Source: Enterobacter sp. JUb54
GTDB lineage: Bacteria; Pseudomonadota; Gammaproteobacteria; Enterobacterales; Enterobacteriaceae
NCBI RefSeq assembly: GCF_014298075.1
Contig: NZ_CP060418.1
Span: 2,232,001-2,296,000, forward strand
DNA length: 64,000 bases
Reading direction: 5' to 3'
Shown piece by piece: positions 1-12,519 of this stretch; the stretch's first letter is position 1, and each line of letters opens with the position of its first letter. Under the pieces are notes generated by a model. The model did not search any database. It was given only the letters and a program-made list of their open reading frames with translations, and was not told the origin of the DNA. A program made the translations under genes and the position numbers.

Positions 1-241
1 TAAAGTGCGGAACGTACTTACCTTCCAGTTCGACTTTATCGCCAGTTTTCGGGTTACGCCCGGTGCGAGGTGCTCGATAGTGCAAAGAGAAGCTGCCGAA
101 ACCGCGGATTTCAATGCGCTCACCTTGAGCAAGCGTTGAGGCCATATGCTCCAGCATCTCTTTAACAGCATCTTCAACCGCTTTCGCAGGAATGTGAGAT
201 TGCTGGCTGGCAAGTCGTTCTATCAATTCGGACTTGGTCAT
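1..241 (-). CDS. ihfB: Integration host factor beta subunit (partial, C-terminus cut by window edge)
   Basis: This is the beta subunit of the heterodimeric nucleoid protein IHF, which bends DNA sharply in replication, recombination and promoter architecture. The minus-strand reading starts [10 protein letters not shown] and runs about 80 residues, through the DNA-contacting arm with GRNPKTG, to VPHF, where the window ends. The full protein is about 94 residues, so roughly 14 are missing. The ATG is preceded by a GGAGGAAT ribosome site. It lies downstream of rpsA on the same strand, as in E. coli. The truncation comes only from the window boundary. Confidence 0.96.
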   Translation of the reverse strand, partial: MTKSELIERLASQQSHIPAKAVEDAVKEMLEHMASTLAQGERIEIRGFGSFSLHYRAPRTGRNPKTGDKVELEGKYVPHF

Positions 242-287
242 TATTCCTCCGGTTTCCTTCAAGGCAAATTAGCTAACTGCTTTAAAC

Positions 288-309
288 AAGGGCGGCCGTA
301 GCCGCCCTT
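288..309 (-). terminator. Hairpin between rpsA and ihfB
   Basis: A perfect 9-bp stem (AAGGGCGGC / GCCGCCCTT) with a 4-nt loop lies downstream of the rpsA stop codon. On the minus strand it is followed by TTGTTTAAAG, a short and interrupted T-run, so it may only partly terminate or attenuate rpsA transcription before ihfB. Confidence 0.6.
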
Positions 310-391
310 TGTGCATGATTACAGGACGAATCCTGCAATCTGTCAAGTAAACTCGTCATAATTCAGGTTGTTGTAACCTGAATGACTAAGA

Positions 392-2065
392 TTACTCGCC
401 TTTAGCTGCTTTGAAAGCTTCAGCCATTGCGTTGTTAGAGAAGTTTGCATCTTCCTGTTTGTTAACAGTTGCGATTGCATCTTTCTCATCAGCTTCGTCT
501 TTAGCACGAACAGACAGGCTGATTGCGCGGTTTTTACGATCAACGCCGGTGAACTTAGCTTCAACGTCGTCGCCAACGCTCAGAACCAGAGTTGCATCTT
601 CAACGCGGTCGCGGGAAGCTTCAGAAGCGCGCAGGTAACCTTCAACGCCGTCAGCCAGTTCTACGGTTGCGCCTTTAGCGTCAACTGCAGTGACTTTACC
701 GTTTACGATTGCGCCTTTCTTGTTCAGTGCAACCCAGTTGTTGAACGGATCTTCTGCGAGCTGTTTAACGCCCAGAGAGATACGCTCACGCTCTGCGTCA
801 ACCTGCAGAACAACTGCTGCGATTTCGTCGCCTTTTTTGTATTCACGTACTGCTTCTTCGCCTGCAACGTTCCAGGAGATGTCAGACAGGTGAACCAGGC
901 CGTCGATGCCGCCGTCCAGGCCGATGAAGATACCGAAGTCAGTGATAGACTTGATTTTACCTTCAACACGGTCGCCCTTGTTGTGGGTTTCCGCAAACTG
1001 CTGCCACGGGTTGTTTTTGCACTGCTTCAGACCCAGGGAGATACGACGACGTTCTTCGTCGATATCCAGAACCATAACTTCCACTACGTCGCCAACGTTA
1101 ACAACTTTGGACGGGTGGATGTTTTTGTTGGTCCAATCCATTTCGGATACGTGAACCAGGCCTTCAACGCCTTCTTCGATTTCAACGAAGCAGCCGTAGT
1201 CGGTCAGGTTGGTCACGCGACCGGTCAGTTTGGTACCTTCCGGATAACGCTTAGCGATAGCTACCCACGGATCTTCGCCCAGCTGTTTCAGGCCCAGAGA
1301 TACACGAGTACGCTCGCGGTCGAACTTCAGCACTTTAACAGTGATTTCGTCGCCAACGTTTACGATTTCGCTCGGGTGCTTAACGCGTTTCCACGCCATG
1401 TCGGTGATGTGCAGCAGGCCGTCAACGCCGCCCAGATCAACGAATGCGCCGTAGTCAGTGAGGTTCTTAACGATACCTTTGACTTCCATGCCTTCCTGCA
1501 GGTTTTCCAGCAGCTGATCGCGTTCTGCACTGTTTTCGGATTCGATAACAGCACGACGGGAAACAACAACGTTGTTACGCTTCTGGTCCAGCTTGATTAC
1601 TTTGAACTCAAGCTCTTTGCCTTCCAGGTGCAGCGTGTCGCGAACTGGACGAACGTCAACCAGGGAGCCTGGCAGGAACGCGCGAATACCATTCAGCTCA
1701 ACAGTGAAGCCACCTTTAACTTTGCCGTTGATGACACCGACTACAGTTTCAGCTTCTTCGTAAGCTTTTTCCAGCGTGATCCAAGCTTCGTGACGTTTAG
1801 CTTTCTCACGGGACAGCAGGGTTTCACCGAAGCCGTCTTCTACTGCATCCAGAGCAACGTCAACTTCGTCACCAACCTGGATTTCCAGCTCGCCCTGGGC
1901 GTTTTTGAACTGCTCTGCCGGAATGGCAGACTCAGATTTCAGACCGGCGTCAACCAGTACGATATCTTTGTCGATAGCAACAACAACACCACGAACGATG
2001 GAACCCGGACGGGTTTCGATTGTTTTTAAGGATTCTTCAAATAGTTGAGCAAAAGATTCAGTCAT
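392..2065 (-). CDS. rpsA: 30S ribosomal protein S1
   Basis: S1 is the large RNA-binding ribosomal protein that docks mRNAs on the 30S subunit. The 557-residue product starts [13 protein letters not shown], matches the E. coli length and contains six successive S1/OB-fold repeats. Each repeat carries the typical G..G.V..... G.FV......GLVH.S pattern, for example near residues 190-260, 275-345 and 360-430. Codon use is strongly biased, as expected for a highly expressed gene, which also produces long meaningless open frames on the opposite strand. It lies between cmk and ihfB in the conserved order. The ribosome site before the ATG is poor (GAAG at an unusual distance), consistent with the known S1 autoregulated leader. 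Confidence 0.99.
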   Translation of the reverse strand: MTESFAQLFEESLKTIETRPGSIVRGVVVAIDKDIVLVDAGLKSESAIPAEQFKNAQGELEIQVGDEVDVALDAVEDGFGETLLSREKAKRHEAWITLEKAYEEAETVVGVINGKVKGGFTVELNGIRAFLPGSLVDVRPVRDTLHLEGKELEFKVIKLDQKRNNVVVSRRAVIESENSAERDQLLENLQEGMEVKGIVKNLTDYGAFVDLGGVDGLLHITDMAWKRVKHPSEIVNVGDEITVKVLKFDRERTRVSLGLKQLGEDPWVAIAKRYPEGTKLTGRVTNLTDYGCFVEIEEGVEGLVHVSEMDWTNKNIHPSKVVNVGDVVEVMVLDIDEERRRISLGLKQCKNNPWQQFAETHNKGDRVEGKIKSITDFGIFIGLDGGIDGLVHLSDISWNVAGEEAVREYKKGDEIAAVVLQVDAERERISLGVKQLAEDPFNNWVALNKKGAIVNGKVTAVDAKGATVELADGVEGYLRASEASRDRVEDATLVLSVGDDVEAKFTGVDRKNRAISLSVRAKDEADEKDAIATVNKQEDANFSNNAMAEAFKAAKGE

Positions 2066-2193
2066 GTTTAATCTTCAGGTTTCATATTTAACGTCCACCT
2101 GGCTCCGTGCCGGATGGGGTTGTTTAACATACCCGCTAACACTCCATTGCTGCGGGGGTACTGCTATAATTCGGAGGCCGTGTCGCTTAACGA
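2066..2193 (-). promoter_or_regulatory. rpsA leader and promoter region
   Basis: This 128-bp interval between cmk and rpsA should contain the main rpsA promoter and the structured leader that S1 binds for autogenous control in enterobacteria. The sequence shows no strong Shine-Dalgarno directly before the rpsA ATG, and short GC-rich complementary segments that could fold. The exact transcription start cannot be fixed from sequence alone. Confidence 0.5.
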
Positions 2194-2877
2194 TCAGGCG
2201 ACTGCCAGTTTTTCGCGCGCATAGTGTAGCGCTTTTTCAATTACTTGCTCAATGTTTAGTTCAGTAGAATCGAGAACTAACGCATCAGCAGCCGGGACAA
2301 GCGGCGCCACGCTGCGATTTCGGTCGCGATCGTCACGCTCTTTTATCTCGGACAAAAGACGTTCAAAGTTAACACTAAAGCCCTTATCCTGCAACTGCAG
2401 CATGCGCCGATGGGCGCGCTCTTCAGCGGATGCATCAAGGAAAATTTTCACTGGCGCATCGGGAAATACTACGGTTCCCATGTCGCGTCCGTCGGCAATC
2501 AGGCCCGGCAATTCGCGGAACGCACGCTGGCGACGCAATAAGGCTTCGCGCACGCGTGGAAACGCCGCCACTTTCGAGGCGGTATTGGCGACTTCCTGAG
2601 TACGGATCTCAGCGCTGACGTCTTCGCCTTCAAGCACCACTTCGAGACTGCCGTCAGTAGAGATAAAACGCACGTCCAGATGCGCGGCCAGCGGCACCAG
2701 CGCCTCTTCAGATTCAACATCTACATGGTGATGCAGCGCGGCGAGTGCCAGCACGCGATAGATGGCACCGGAATCCAGCAGATGCCAGCCCAGCGCTTCT
2801 GCCATTGCCTTGCACAATGTGCCCTTACCCGCACCGCCAGGCCCATCAATGGTGATTACCGGAATCGTTGCCGTCAT
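2194..2877 (-). CDS. cmk: Cytidylate kinase
   Basis: Cmk phosphorylates CMP and dCMP with ATP for nucleotide salvage. The chosen start, [12 protein letters not shown], gives 227 residues, the E. coli length, and has a good AAGGAGA ribosome site; an in-frame ATG 54 bp upstream would add an unconserved tail. The P-loop is GPGGAGKGT at residues 12-20 (E. coli has GPSGAGKGT, a mild substitution). The CMP-binding insert and the lid RERDDRDR-type motif (here [10 protein letters not shown]) are present. E. coli has the protease gene ycaL between aroA and cmk; it is absent here. Confidence 0.98.
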   Translation of the reverse strand: MTATIPVITIDGPGGAGKGTLCKAMAEALGWHLLDSGAIYRVLALAALHHHVDVESEEALVPLAAHLDVRFISTDGSLEVVLEGEDVSAEIRTQEVANTASKVAAFPRVREALLRRQRAFRELPGLIADGRDMGTVVFPDAPVKIFLDASAEERAHRRMLQLQDKGFSVNFERLLSEIKERDDRDRNRSVAPLVPAADALVLDSTELNIEQVIEKALHYAREKLAVA

Positions 2878-3079
2878 CTTTTTCTCCTTCAGCAAGGCGC
2901 ATAGAATGTAAACGCCGCGCATTATACGCATCTATACGCGGGAAAGTGAGCATTGCTTGCAAATTACGGACTACCAGAAAAGGATCGCAGAAGAATTGCG
3001 CAATTATAGCGGGCTGATGGAATATCAGCCCGGGAGATGACAATGTTTTACTTTTTGTTTTACGTCTTACCGAAGCGCA

Positions 3080-4363
3080 TTACGCCAGGGTGCTGATTCG
3101 CGCCAGCTGCTCGAAGTAATCCGGGAAGGTTTTCGCCGTACACTTCGGGTCGAGAATCGTCACCGGCGTATCGGAAAGCGCCACCAGCGAGAAGCACATT
3201 GCCATACGGTGATCGTTATAGGTGCCAATCTCCGCAAACTGCAGCGTCAGCGGAGGCGTAATGCGGATGTAATCCTCGCCCTCTTCCACTTCAGCGCCCA
3301 CTTTACGCAGTTCAGTTGCCATCGCAAACAGACGGTCGGTCTCTTTGACGCGCCAGTTATAGATATTACGCAGCGTGGTGGTCCCTTTTGCGAACAGCGC
3401 CGCGGTGGCGATGGTCATTGCCGCATCCGGAATATGGTTCATATCCATATCGATGGCGTTCAGTTCGCCGTGGGTACAGGCAATAAAATCGTCGCCCCAG
3501 GTAACGGTAGCGCCCATTTTTTCCAGCACGTCAGCAAAACGAATATCGCCCTGAACGCTGTTACGGCCAATACCGGTCACTTTCACCGTGCCGCCTTTAA
3601 TCGCGCCTGCAGCGAGGAAGTACGATGCCGATGAGGCATCCCCTTCAACCAGGTAATCACCCGGCGACTGGTACTGCTGATTGCCTTTAACCACGAAACG
3701 CTGGTAGGCCTGGTTTTCGACCTCAACGCCGAAGGTTTTCATCAGATGCAGCGTGATATCGATATACGGTTTTGACACCAGTTCGCCTTTAATGGCGATA
3801 ACAGTATCCTGCGGCGCCAGCGGAGCCGCCATCAGCAGCGCGGTCAGGAACTGGCTGGAGACGCTGCCGTCCACTTCCACCTGGCCGCCGGCAAAACCGC
3901 CGCGCAGACGCAGAGGCGGGTAGTTTTCCTGCTCCAGATAATCAATTTGTGCGCCGCCCTGGCGAAGGGCATCGACCAGGTGACCAATCGGGCGTTCTTT
4001 CATGCGCGGTTCGCCGGTCAGCACGATATCGTTGCTACCCAGACACAGCGCCGCCGCCAGCGGACGCATGGCGGTTCCGGCGTTACCGAGGAACAGCTCG
4101 AGGGCATTACCGGCCTGCAGCGGACCCGCGTTACCGACAACGTCACAACGGGTACGGTCAGAAGACAGGGTGTAATGAACTCCCAGGGCGCTCAGGGCAT
4201 TCAGCATGTGGCGTACATCGTCGCTGTCCAGCAGGTTGGTCAGCACCGTGGTGCCACGGGCTAATGCCGCCAGCAGCAAAGCGCGGTTAGAGACACTTTT
4301 TGACCCAGGCAGGTTTACGGTGCCATCCACTCGCGCAATGGGTTGTAACGTCAGGGATTCCAT
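3080..4363 (-). CDS. aroA: 3-phosphoshikimate 1-carboxyvinyltransferase (EPSP synthase)
   Basis: AroA condenses phosphoenolpyruvate with shikimate-3-phosphate in the shikimate pathway; it is the glyphosate target. The 427-residue product starts [14 protein letters not shown], the E. coli start. A TTG nine bases upstream is rejected. The N-terminal [10 protein letters not shown] motif and the [13 protein letters not shown] loop around residue 90-105 are intact, with the sensitive-type G and P residues. It is co-directional with serC immediately upstream, separated by 72 bp that contain a terminator-like hairpin. This is the conserved serC-aroA operon, which links serine/pyridoxal and aromatic synthesis. 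Confidence 0.99.
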   Translation of the reverse strand: MESLTLQPIARVDGTVNLPGSKSVSNRALLLAALARGTTVLTNLLDSDDVRHMLNALSALGVHYTLSSDRTRCDVVGNAGPLQAGNALELFLGNAGTAMRPLAAALCLGSNDIVLTGEPRMKERPIGHLVDALRQGGAQIDYLEQENYPPLRLRGGFAGGQVEVDGSVSSQFLTALLMAAPLAPQDTVIAIKGELVSKPYIDITLHLMKTFGVEVENQAYQRFVVKGNQQYQSPGDYLVEGDASSASYFLAAGAIKGGTVKVTGIGRNSVQGDIRFADVLEKMGATVTWGDDFIACTHGELNAIDMDMNHIPDAAMTIATAALFAKGTTTLRNIYNWRVKETDRLFAMATELRKVGAEVEEGEDYIRITPPLTLQFAEIGTYNDHRMAMCFSLVALSDTPVTILDPKCTAKTFPDYFEQLARISTLA

Positions 4364-4390
4364 CAAACTCAACTCTCAAACAAACAGAAT

Positions 4391-4416
4391 AAAAACCCCG
4401 CAGACCGGCTGCGGGG
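4391..4416 (-). terminator. Intercistronic hairpin between serC and aroA
   Basis: A perfect 8-bp GC stem (CCCCGCAG / CTGCGGGG, 5-nt loop) is followed on the minus strand by TTTTT. It lies inside the serC-aroA operon, where a partial terminator that lowers aroA relative to serC is expected. Confidence 0.8.
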
Positions 4417-4435
4417 ATGAAAAGCAGAACGGTGA

Positions 4436-5524
4436 TCAGCCGTGGCGGCGTTCAAAGTCCTGCATAAAGTCGGTCAGTGCCTTCACGCCCGCCAGCGGCA
4501 TCGCGTTATAGATAGAAGCACGCATCCCGCCAACCACGCGGTGGCCTTTCAGCGCATGCAGACCTGCAGCGAAGGACTCTTCAAGGAACAGCTTATCCAG
4601 CGCGCTGTCAGCCAGCTGGAACGGCACGTTCATCCGCGAGCGGTTAGCCGCGGCGACGTCGTTACGATAGAAGCCGCTGTTATCGATGACACCGTAGAGT
4701 AAATCGGCTTTTTGCTGGTTGATGTTGTCCATAACGGCAACACCGCCCTGCTCTTTCAGCCATTTGAACACCAGGCCCGCCAGGTACCAGGCAAAGGTCG
4801 GCGGGGTGTTGAACATCGAGTCGTTGGCATCCAGCACGGAGTAGTCAAGGATCGAAGGACACGCGATGCTGGCTTTACCCAGCAGATCTTCACGCACAAT
4901 CACCAGCGTCAGGCCTGCCGGACCGATGTTTTTCTGCGCGCCCGCGTAGATCACGCCGTAACGGCTGACATCGATAGGGGAAGACAGAATGGTGGAGGAG
5001 AAGTCCGCCGCAACAACCACGTCGTCGGCAAAATTGGGCGTTTCATTAATCGCGATGCCATCGATGGTTTCGTTCGGGCAATAGTGCAGGTAGGCTGCAC
5101 CCGGCGTCAGTTGCCATTCGCTCATCGGTTTCACCGCGCGCAGGCCATCAACCGTCACTTTGGCGTCAATGCTGTTCGGTGAACAATATTTCTTCGCTTC
5201 TTTGATTGCGCTGGCGGCCCAGTAGCCGGCATCAACATAGTCAGCGGTGGTTTTATCACCGAGCAGGTTCAGCGGAACACCGGCGAACTGCCCGCGACCG
5301 CCGCCGTGGCAGAATAAAACTTTATAGTTGGAAGGGATATTGAGCAGATCGCGAAAATCCTGTTCCGCCGTCTCGGCCACCTGGATAAACTCTTTACCAC
5401 GGTGGCTGATCTCCATCACCGACGTACCCAGCCCCTGCCAGTTGCACAGTTCTTGCTGCGCCAGTTTGAGAACTTCCGCCGGCAGCATTGCCGGGCCCGA
5501 ACTAAAGTTATAGACCTGAGCCAT
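4436..5524 (-). CDS. serC: Phosphoserine/phosphohydroxythreonine aminotransferase
   Basis: SerC is a PLP enzyme that transaminates 3-phosphohydroxypyruvate for serine synthesis and an analogous intermediate for pyridoxal phosphate synthesis. The 362 residues begin [15 protein letters not shown] and match the E. coli length. The PLP-lysine motif [12 protein letters not shown] lies near residue 190-200. [11 protein letters not shown] near residue 75 forms the phosphate cup. It is the first gene of the serC-aroA operon. Confidence 0.99.
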   Translation of the reverse strand: MAQVYNFSSGPAMLPAEVLKLAQQELCNWQGLGTSVMEISHRGKEFIQVAETAEQDFRDLLNIPSNYKVLFCHGGGRGQFAGVPLNLLGDKTTADYVDAGYWAASAIKEAKKYCSPNSIDAKVTVDGLRAVKPMSEWQLTPGAAYLHYCPNETIDGIAINETPNFADDVVVAADFSSTILSSPIDVSRYGVIYAGAQKNIGPAGLTLVIVREDLLGKASIACPSILDYSVLDANDSMFNTPPTFAWYLAGLVFKWLKEQGGVAVMDNINQQKADLLYGVIDNSGFYRNDVAAANRSRMNVPFQLADSALDKLFLEESFAAGLHALKGHRVVGGMRASIYNAMPLAGVKALTDFMQDFERRHG

Positions 5525-6010
5525 TTCCCCTCACCACGTTGCTATGTTATTTGCTCGCGAACCGCCGCGGGCTATCAGTAATCCCTGTATCGGTGCACCA
5601 CATCTATTCCACACGCGTCAAGATGACAGGTCCGGGCGTGACCAGGCGCTGAGAGTAGCAACCAGGGTAAGCAGACTGAGCCAGCAAAGAGGCGGTTGGA
5701 AAGAGGATGTATATATCGGTTTTATCATTCAGTGACACGCACCGCAATGGGTAAAACTGGCCAGGGGTGAAATGCGTTCCCCGTCACACAAAAGAATCTG
5801 CCATCTTGACGTCATAAAACCGACATAATTGCTGCCATTGCGCTGGAATTACCGCCTCTGCCTTCAACCCTGCTGCATTTATCCTTCCCCTGGAAATTGA
5901 GCCGATCGAACGATAAGAAAGCAGTGATGCATTCCTCTGCGCAACGAGATAGCGCCTGTCATCTAAAAGCCGTATCATTGCGCGCTTTACGTACGATAAA
6001 AGTGATCGCC
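5525..6010. other. Intergenic region serC/ycaO, no gene
   Basis: This 486-bp divergent spacer holds no convincing coding sequence. E. coli carries ycaP (a DUF421 membrane protein) here; no remnant was recognised. The region must contain the promoters of serC (leftward) and ycaO (rightward), but no well-formed sigma-70 pair stands out by eye. Confidence 0.6.
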
Positions 6011-7771
6011 ATGACTCAAACATTTATACCCGGAAAAGACGCCGCCCTGGAAGACTCCATCGCGCGCTTCCAGCAAAAGTTGCTCGACCTCGGATTTGAT
6101 ATTGAAGAGGCCTCATGGCTGAATCCGGTACCGCACGTGTGGTCCGTCCATATCCGCGATAAAGCCTGCTCGCTGTGCTTCACCAACGGCAAAGGGGCAA
6201 CTAAAAAAGCGGCGCTGGCCTCAGCGTTGGGCGAATATTTTGAACGCCTGTCCACCAACTACTTTTTCGCTGACTTCTGGTTAGGCGAAACCATCGCCAA
6301 CGGGCCGTTCGTCCACTATCCGAATGAAAAATGGTTCCCGCTGACCGAAGATGACGAAGTACCGGAAGGCCTGCTGGATCCGCGCCTGCGCGCCTTCTAC
6401 GATCCTGACGATCAACTGACGGCCAGCATGCTGGTCGATCTGCAGTCCGGTAACGACGATCGCGGGGTATGCGGCCTGCCGTTCACCCGCCAGTCCGATG
6501 GCGAAACCGTCTATATTCCAATGAATATCGTCGGCAACTTGTATGTATCAAACGGGATGTCAGCGGGCAACACCGCGAATGAAGCCCGCGTCCAGGCGCT
6601 GTCAGAAGTCTTCGAGCGTCACATTAAAAACCGTATCATTGCCGAAAGCATCAGCCTGCCGGAAATCCCTGCCGAGGTAATGGCGCGCTATCCGGGCGTG
6701 GTGGAATCTATCGCCAAGCTGGAAGCAGAAGGTTTCCCTATCTTTGCTTACGATGGCTCGCTGGGCGGCAAATATCCGGTTATCTGCGTGGTGCTGTTTA
6801 ACCCGGCGAACGGCACCTGCTTCGCCTCTTTCGGTGCCCACCCGGACTTCGGTGTCGCCCTGGAGCGTACCGTTACCGAACTGCTGCAAGGCCGCAGCCT
6901 GAAGGACCTCGACGTCTTCACGCCGCCAACCTTCGATGATGAAGAAGTGGCCGAACATGCCAACCTTGAAACCCACTTCATTGATTCCAGCGGTTTGATC
7001 TCCTGGGATATGTTCAAGCAGGATGCCGACTATCCGTTTGTCGACTGGAGCTTCTCCGGTACGACGGAGCAAGAGTTCGCCACCCTGATGGCCATCTTCA
7101 AAGAAGAAGATAAAGACGTATATATCGCCGACTACGAGCACCTGAGCGTCTACGCCTGCCGTATCATCGTGCCGGGAATGTCCGACATTTATCCGGCAGA
7201 AGATCTGTGGCTGGCGAATAACAGCATGGGCAGCCATCTGCGCGACACGATCCTTTCGCTACCAGGCAGTGAGTGGGAAAAAGAAGATTATCTGGCGCTG
7301 ATCGAACAGCTGGACGACGAGGGGAACGATGACTTTACCCGCGTACGCGAGCTGCTGGGCCTGGCAACGGGTAAAGACAACGGCTGGTACACCCTACGTA
7401 TTGGTGAACTGAAAGCTATGCTGGCACTGGCCGGCGGCGATCTGGACCAGGCGTTAATCTGGACTGAATGGACCATTGAATTCAATGCCTCCATCTTCAG
7501 TGCTGAACGCGCCAACTACTATCGCTGCCTGCAGACGCTGTTGCTGCTCAGTCAGGAAGACGAGCGTCAACCTCTGCAGTACCTGAATGCCTTTGTGCGC
7601 ATGTACGGGGCTGACGCGGTTGAAGCCGCCAGCGCGGCGCTGAGCGGTGAAGCACCGTTCTACGGCCTGCAGCCGGTTGATAGCGATCTCAAGGCCTTCC
7701 CGGCCCATCAGTCTTTACTGCAGGCATACGAAAAACTGCAGCGCGCAAAAGCGGCCTTCTGGCATAAATAA
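6011..7771 (+). CDS. ycaO: YcaO, ATP-dependent cyclodehydratase-like protein (ribosomal protein S12 methylthiotransferase accessory)
   Basis: The 586-residue protein starts MTQTFIPGKDAALEDS, the length and start of E. coli YcaO. An upstream in-frame extension of 38 codons lacks conservation and a ribosome site. YcaO-family proteins activate amide carbonyls with ATP. The E. coli protein has no azoline peptide substrate and is reported to support RimO-dependent beta-methylthiolation of S12. The conserved ATP-binding YcaO core occupies about residues 60-380 (ALGEYFERLS, NEARVQALSEVFER, VTELLQGRSLKDLD) and is followed by a helical, TPR-like C-terminus. There is no neighbouring precursor peptide or dehydrogenase, which supports the housekeeping role over a RiPP pathway. 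Confidence 0.97.
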   Translation: MTQTFIPGKDAALEDSIARFQQKLLDLGFDIEEASWLNPVPHVWSVHIRDKACSLCFTNGKGATKKAALASALGEYFERLSTNYFFADFWLGETIANGPFVHYPNEKWFPLTEDDEVPEGLLDPRLRAFYDPDDQLTASMLVDLQSGNDDRGVCGLPFTRQSDGETVYIPMNIVGNLYVSNGMSAGNTANEARVQALSEVFERHIKNRIIAESISLPEIPAEVMARYPGVVESIAKLEAEGFPIFAYDGSLGGKYPVICVVLFNPANGTCFASFGAHPDFGVALERTVTELLQGRSLKDLDVFTPPTFDDEEVAEHANLETHFIDSSGLISWDMFKQDADYPFVDWSFSGTTEQEFATLMAIFKEEDKDVYIADYEHLSVYACRIIVPGMSDIYPAEDLWLANNSMGSHLRDTILSLPGSEWEKEDYLALIEQLDDEGNDDFTRVRELLGLATGKDNGWYTLRIGELKAMLALAGGDLDQALIWTEWTIEFNASIFSAERANYYRCLQTLLLLSQEDERQPLQYLNAFVRMYGADAVEAASAALSGEAPFYGLQPVDSDLKAFPAHQSLLQAYEKLQRAKAAFWHK

Positions 7772-7793
7772 ACGCTAGCGTGCAGGACATCAG

Positions 7794-7818
7794 CGGGGCC
7801 GTAAATGGCCCCGTTTTT
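7794..7818 (+). terminator. ycaO terminator
   Basis: A perfect 7-bp GC stem CGGGGCC / GGCCCCG with a 6-nt loop is followed by TTTTT, 23 bp after the ycaO stop codon. Confidence 0.88.
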
Positions 7819-8146
7819 ACAGCTTCACAGGCAACCGCGCAGAATTGTGGACGCAACGTTAATTTGTCGTAAATTTTTTTCACGCTTTAAATTACGGTTG
7901 TTAATTTTAATAAAAGTACCCCATTTTAATTAACCGTCACCCGCCCCCAAAAATGAAAAAAATCAACATAAGTTGTAAATTTTAAAATTTATTTTTTCAA
8001 TAAAGATCAAATATTTAATATCAATAAATCACAAAACCATACATATAAAGGGCTTATAGTTCCGGTAGGATATGATCTACATCAAATTCCCTTCTATAAT
8101 GCTTTGTTAGTATCTCACCGCCAACTTTTATAAAGAGAGAGTTAGT
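7819..8146 (+). promoter_or_regulatory. AT-rich focA-pfl control region
   Basis: This 328-bp, strongly AT-rich stretch lies before focA. In E. coli the corresponding region carries multiple promoters with ArcA, FNR, IHF and NarL sites. Only the proximal FNR promoter (separate entry) could be placed with confidence; several AT-rich, TTAATTAA-like segments could be ArcA or IHF sites. Confidence 0.6.
8072..8113 (+). promoter_or_regulatory. FNR-dependent class II promoter of focA-pflB
   Basis: ATGATctacATCAA at 8072-8085 matches the FNR box TTGAT-N4-ATCAA with one mismatch. An extended -10 (TGT-TAGTAT) ends at 8113. If transcription starts at 8120, the FNR site is centred exactly at -41.5, the standard class II geometry. 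This fits anaerobic induction of focA-pfl and matches the E. coli promoter 6 arrangement. Confidence 0.82.
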
Positions 8147-9004
8147 GTGAAAGCTGACAACCCTTTTGATCTTTTACTCCCTGCTGCCATGGCGAAAGTT
8201 GCCGAAGAAGCAGGTGTCTATAAAGCGACAAAGCACCCGATGAAGACGTTTTATCTGGCGATTACCGCTGGTGTGTTCATCTCAATCGCTTTTGTCTTCT
8301 ATATCACTGCGACAACCGGCACAGCCGCAATGCCTTTCGGGATTGCCAAGTTGATCGGTGGGGTCTGTTTCTCCCTGGGCCTGATTCTTTGTGTTATTTG
8401 CGGTGCTGACCTGTTTACCTCTACCGTACTTATCGTCGTGGCAAAAGCCAGCGGACGAATTACCTGGGGTCAACTGGCAAGAAACTGGCTCAACGTCTAT
8501 GTTGGTAACCTGATAGGCGCATTGTTGTTTGTATTGCTCATGTGGTTGTCTGGCGAGTATATGGCCGCCAACGGTGGATGGGGCCTCAACGTCCTGCAAA
8601 CCGCTGACCATAAAATGCATCATACATTTATTGAAGCCGTGTGCCTGGGTATCCTGGCGAACCTGATGGTCTGTCTGGCGGTGTGGATGAGCTACTCCGG
8701 TCGCAGCCTGATGGATAAAGCCATGATTATGGTATTACCCGTCGCCATGTTCGTTGCCAGCGGCTTTGAGCACAGTATCGCTAATATGTTTATGATCCCG
8801 ATGGGTATCGTAATCCGCGACTTTGCAAGCCCGGAATTTTGGACCGCTATCGGTTCAGCTCCGGAAAATTTCTCTCACCTGACCGTCATGAACTTCATTA
8901 CTGATAACCTGATTCCGGTAACTATCGGGAACATTATCGGCGGTGGTCTGCTGGTTGGGTTGACATACTGGGTCATTTACCTGCGTGGCGACGACCATCA
9001 CTAA
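8147..9004 (+). CDS. focA: Formate channel FocA
   Basis: FocA is a pentameric inner-membrane formate/nitrite-transporter-family channel that exports or imports formate made by pyruvate formate-lyase. The 285 residues begin MKADNPFDLLLPAAMA with a GTG start behind an AGAGAG ribosome site, as in E. coli. Six membrane helices can be seen. The Omega-loop helix break and the gating histidine are recognisable in the EAVCLG.. / ASGFEHSIANM segment (H209 region). It is 51 bp upstream of pflB, forming one anaerobic operon. Confidence 0.98.
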   Translation: MKADNPFDLLLPAAMAKVAEEAGVYKATKHPMKTFYLAITAGVFISIAFVFYITATTGTAAMPFGIAKLIGGVCFSLGLILCVICGADLFTSTVLIVVAKASGRITWGQLARNWLNVYVGNLIGALLFVLLMWLSGEYMAANGGWGLNVLQTADHKMHHTFIEAVCLGILANLMVCLAVWMSYSGRSLMDKAMIMVLPVAMFVASGFEHSIANMFMIPMGIVIRDFASPEFWTAIGSAPENFSHLTVMNFITDNLIPVTIGNIIGGGLLVGLTYWVIYLRGDDHH

Positions 9005-9055
9005 GGGTCGTTTCAGGCAGTAAATAAAAAATCCACTTAAGAAGGTAGGTGTTAC

Positions 9056-11338
<2,283 letters not shown>

Positions 11339-11345
11339 TTGGTGC

Positions 11346-11468
<123 letters not shown>

Positions 11469-11501
11469 CTGACTGAAATCGCAAAGTAAAAAGCGTATAA
11501 T

Positions 11502-11529
11502 AAAGGCTCCACGTCAGTGGGGCCTTTTT
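11502..11529 (+). terminator. pflB terminator
   Basis: An 11-bp stem (AAAGGCTCCAC / GTGGGGCCTTT, one wobble pair) with a 4-nt loop and a T-run lies downstream of the ERIC. It separates focA-pflB from pflA. Confidence 0.88.
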
Positions 11530-11658
11530 AGCACCTACCCCTGTCTCTTTTGTCCGTTATCTATACTCAATGGATAACCGCCAAAACAGACTAAACACAG
11601 CCGGTTTGAGCTGTGCATCACAGGCCCCGGACGGGCCGAATCTGGAGATATCACCGCA

Positions 11659-12399
11659 ATGTCAACTATTGGCCGTATTCACTCCTTTGAATCCTGTGGC
11701 ACCGTCGATGGCCCAGGGATCCGCTTTATTACCTTCTTCCAGGGCTGCCTGATGCGCTGCCTGTATTGCCATAACCGTGACACCTGGGATACCCACGGCG
11801 GTACCGAAGTCACCGTCGAAAGCCTGATGAAAGAGGTGGTGACCTATCGCCACTTTATGAATGCTTCCGGCGGCGGCGTCACGGCATCCGGCGGTGAAGC
11901 CATTCTGCAGGCCGAGTTTGTGCGCGACTGGTTCCGCGCCTGTCAGAAAGAAGGCATTCATACCTGTCTGGATACTAACGGCTTCGTCCGCCGCTACGAT
12001 CCGGTCATTGATGAACTGCTGGAAGTCACCGACCTGGTCATGCTCGACCTCAAGCAGATGAACGATGAGATCCACCAGAATCTGGTTGGCGTGTCGAACC
12101 ATCGTACCCTGGAATTTGCCCGCTATCTGTCGAACAAAAATGTCAAAGTCTGGATCCGCTACGTCGTGGTGCCAGGCTGGTCAGATGATGATGACTCCGC
12201 CCATCGCCTAGGTGAGTTTACCCGCGACATGGGCAACGTCGAAAAAATCGAGCTGCTGCCTTATCACGAGTTAGGCAAACATAAATGGGTTGCGATGGGT
12301 GAAGAGTACAAGCTTGATGGCGTGCATCCGCCGAAGAAAGAGACGATGGATCGGGTGAAAGGCATTCTGGAGCAGTATGGCCACAAGGTGATGTACTAA
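11659..12399 (+). CDS. pflA: Pyruvate formate-lyase 1-activating enzyme
   Basis: PflA is a radical-SAM activase that abstracts the hydrogen from the PflB glycine using S-adenosylmethionine and a [4Fe-4S] cluster. The 246 residues start [20 protein letters not shown]. The cluster motif is CLMRCLYC (C-x3-C-x2-C) near residues 30-37, followed by the SAM-binding [11 protein letters not shown] motif near residue 73. It sits downstream of pflB with its own leader after the terminator, so it is probably partly independently expressed. Confidence 0.99.
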   Translation: MSTIGRIHSFESCGTVDGPGIRFITFFQGCLMRCLYCHNRDTWDTHGGTEVTVESLMKEVVTYRHFMNASGGGVTASGGEAILQAEFVRDWFRACQKEGIHTCLDTNGFVRRYDPVIDELLEVTDLVMLDLKQMNDEIHQNLVGVSNHRTLEFARYLSNKNVKVWIRYVVVPGWSDDDDSAHRLGEFTRDMGNVEKIELLPYHELGKHKWVAMGEEYKLDGVHPPKKETMDRVKGILEQYGHKVMY

Positions 12400-12519
12400 C
12401 TCCCCTGCCGTTTTAGCCATTTCCGGGGCTGCATCAACGTTGCCCCGGAAGCGCCCCTCTTCTTCCTTCTACTCTTGCCAGCAAACGTATAACGCCTACC
12501 GGCAATATTTCAGCTGTAA

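Noticed and set aside
890-2029. 379-codon open frame antisense to rpsA
   Set aside because: Same cause: biased codons and repeated S1 domains of a highly expressed gene; no independent coding evidence.
2165-2170. TATAAT on the plus strand between rpsA and cmk
   Set aside because: It would drive transcription antisense to cmk with no -35 at the right distance and no downstream plus-strand gene.
6011-7771. ycaO as part of a RiPP (thiazole/oxazole) pathway
   Set aside because: It matches the housekeeping E. coli YcaO in full length and position, with no precursor peptide, E1-like protein or dehydrogenase nearby.
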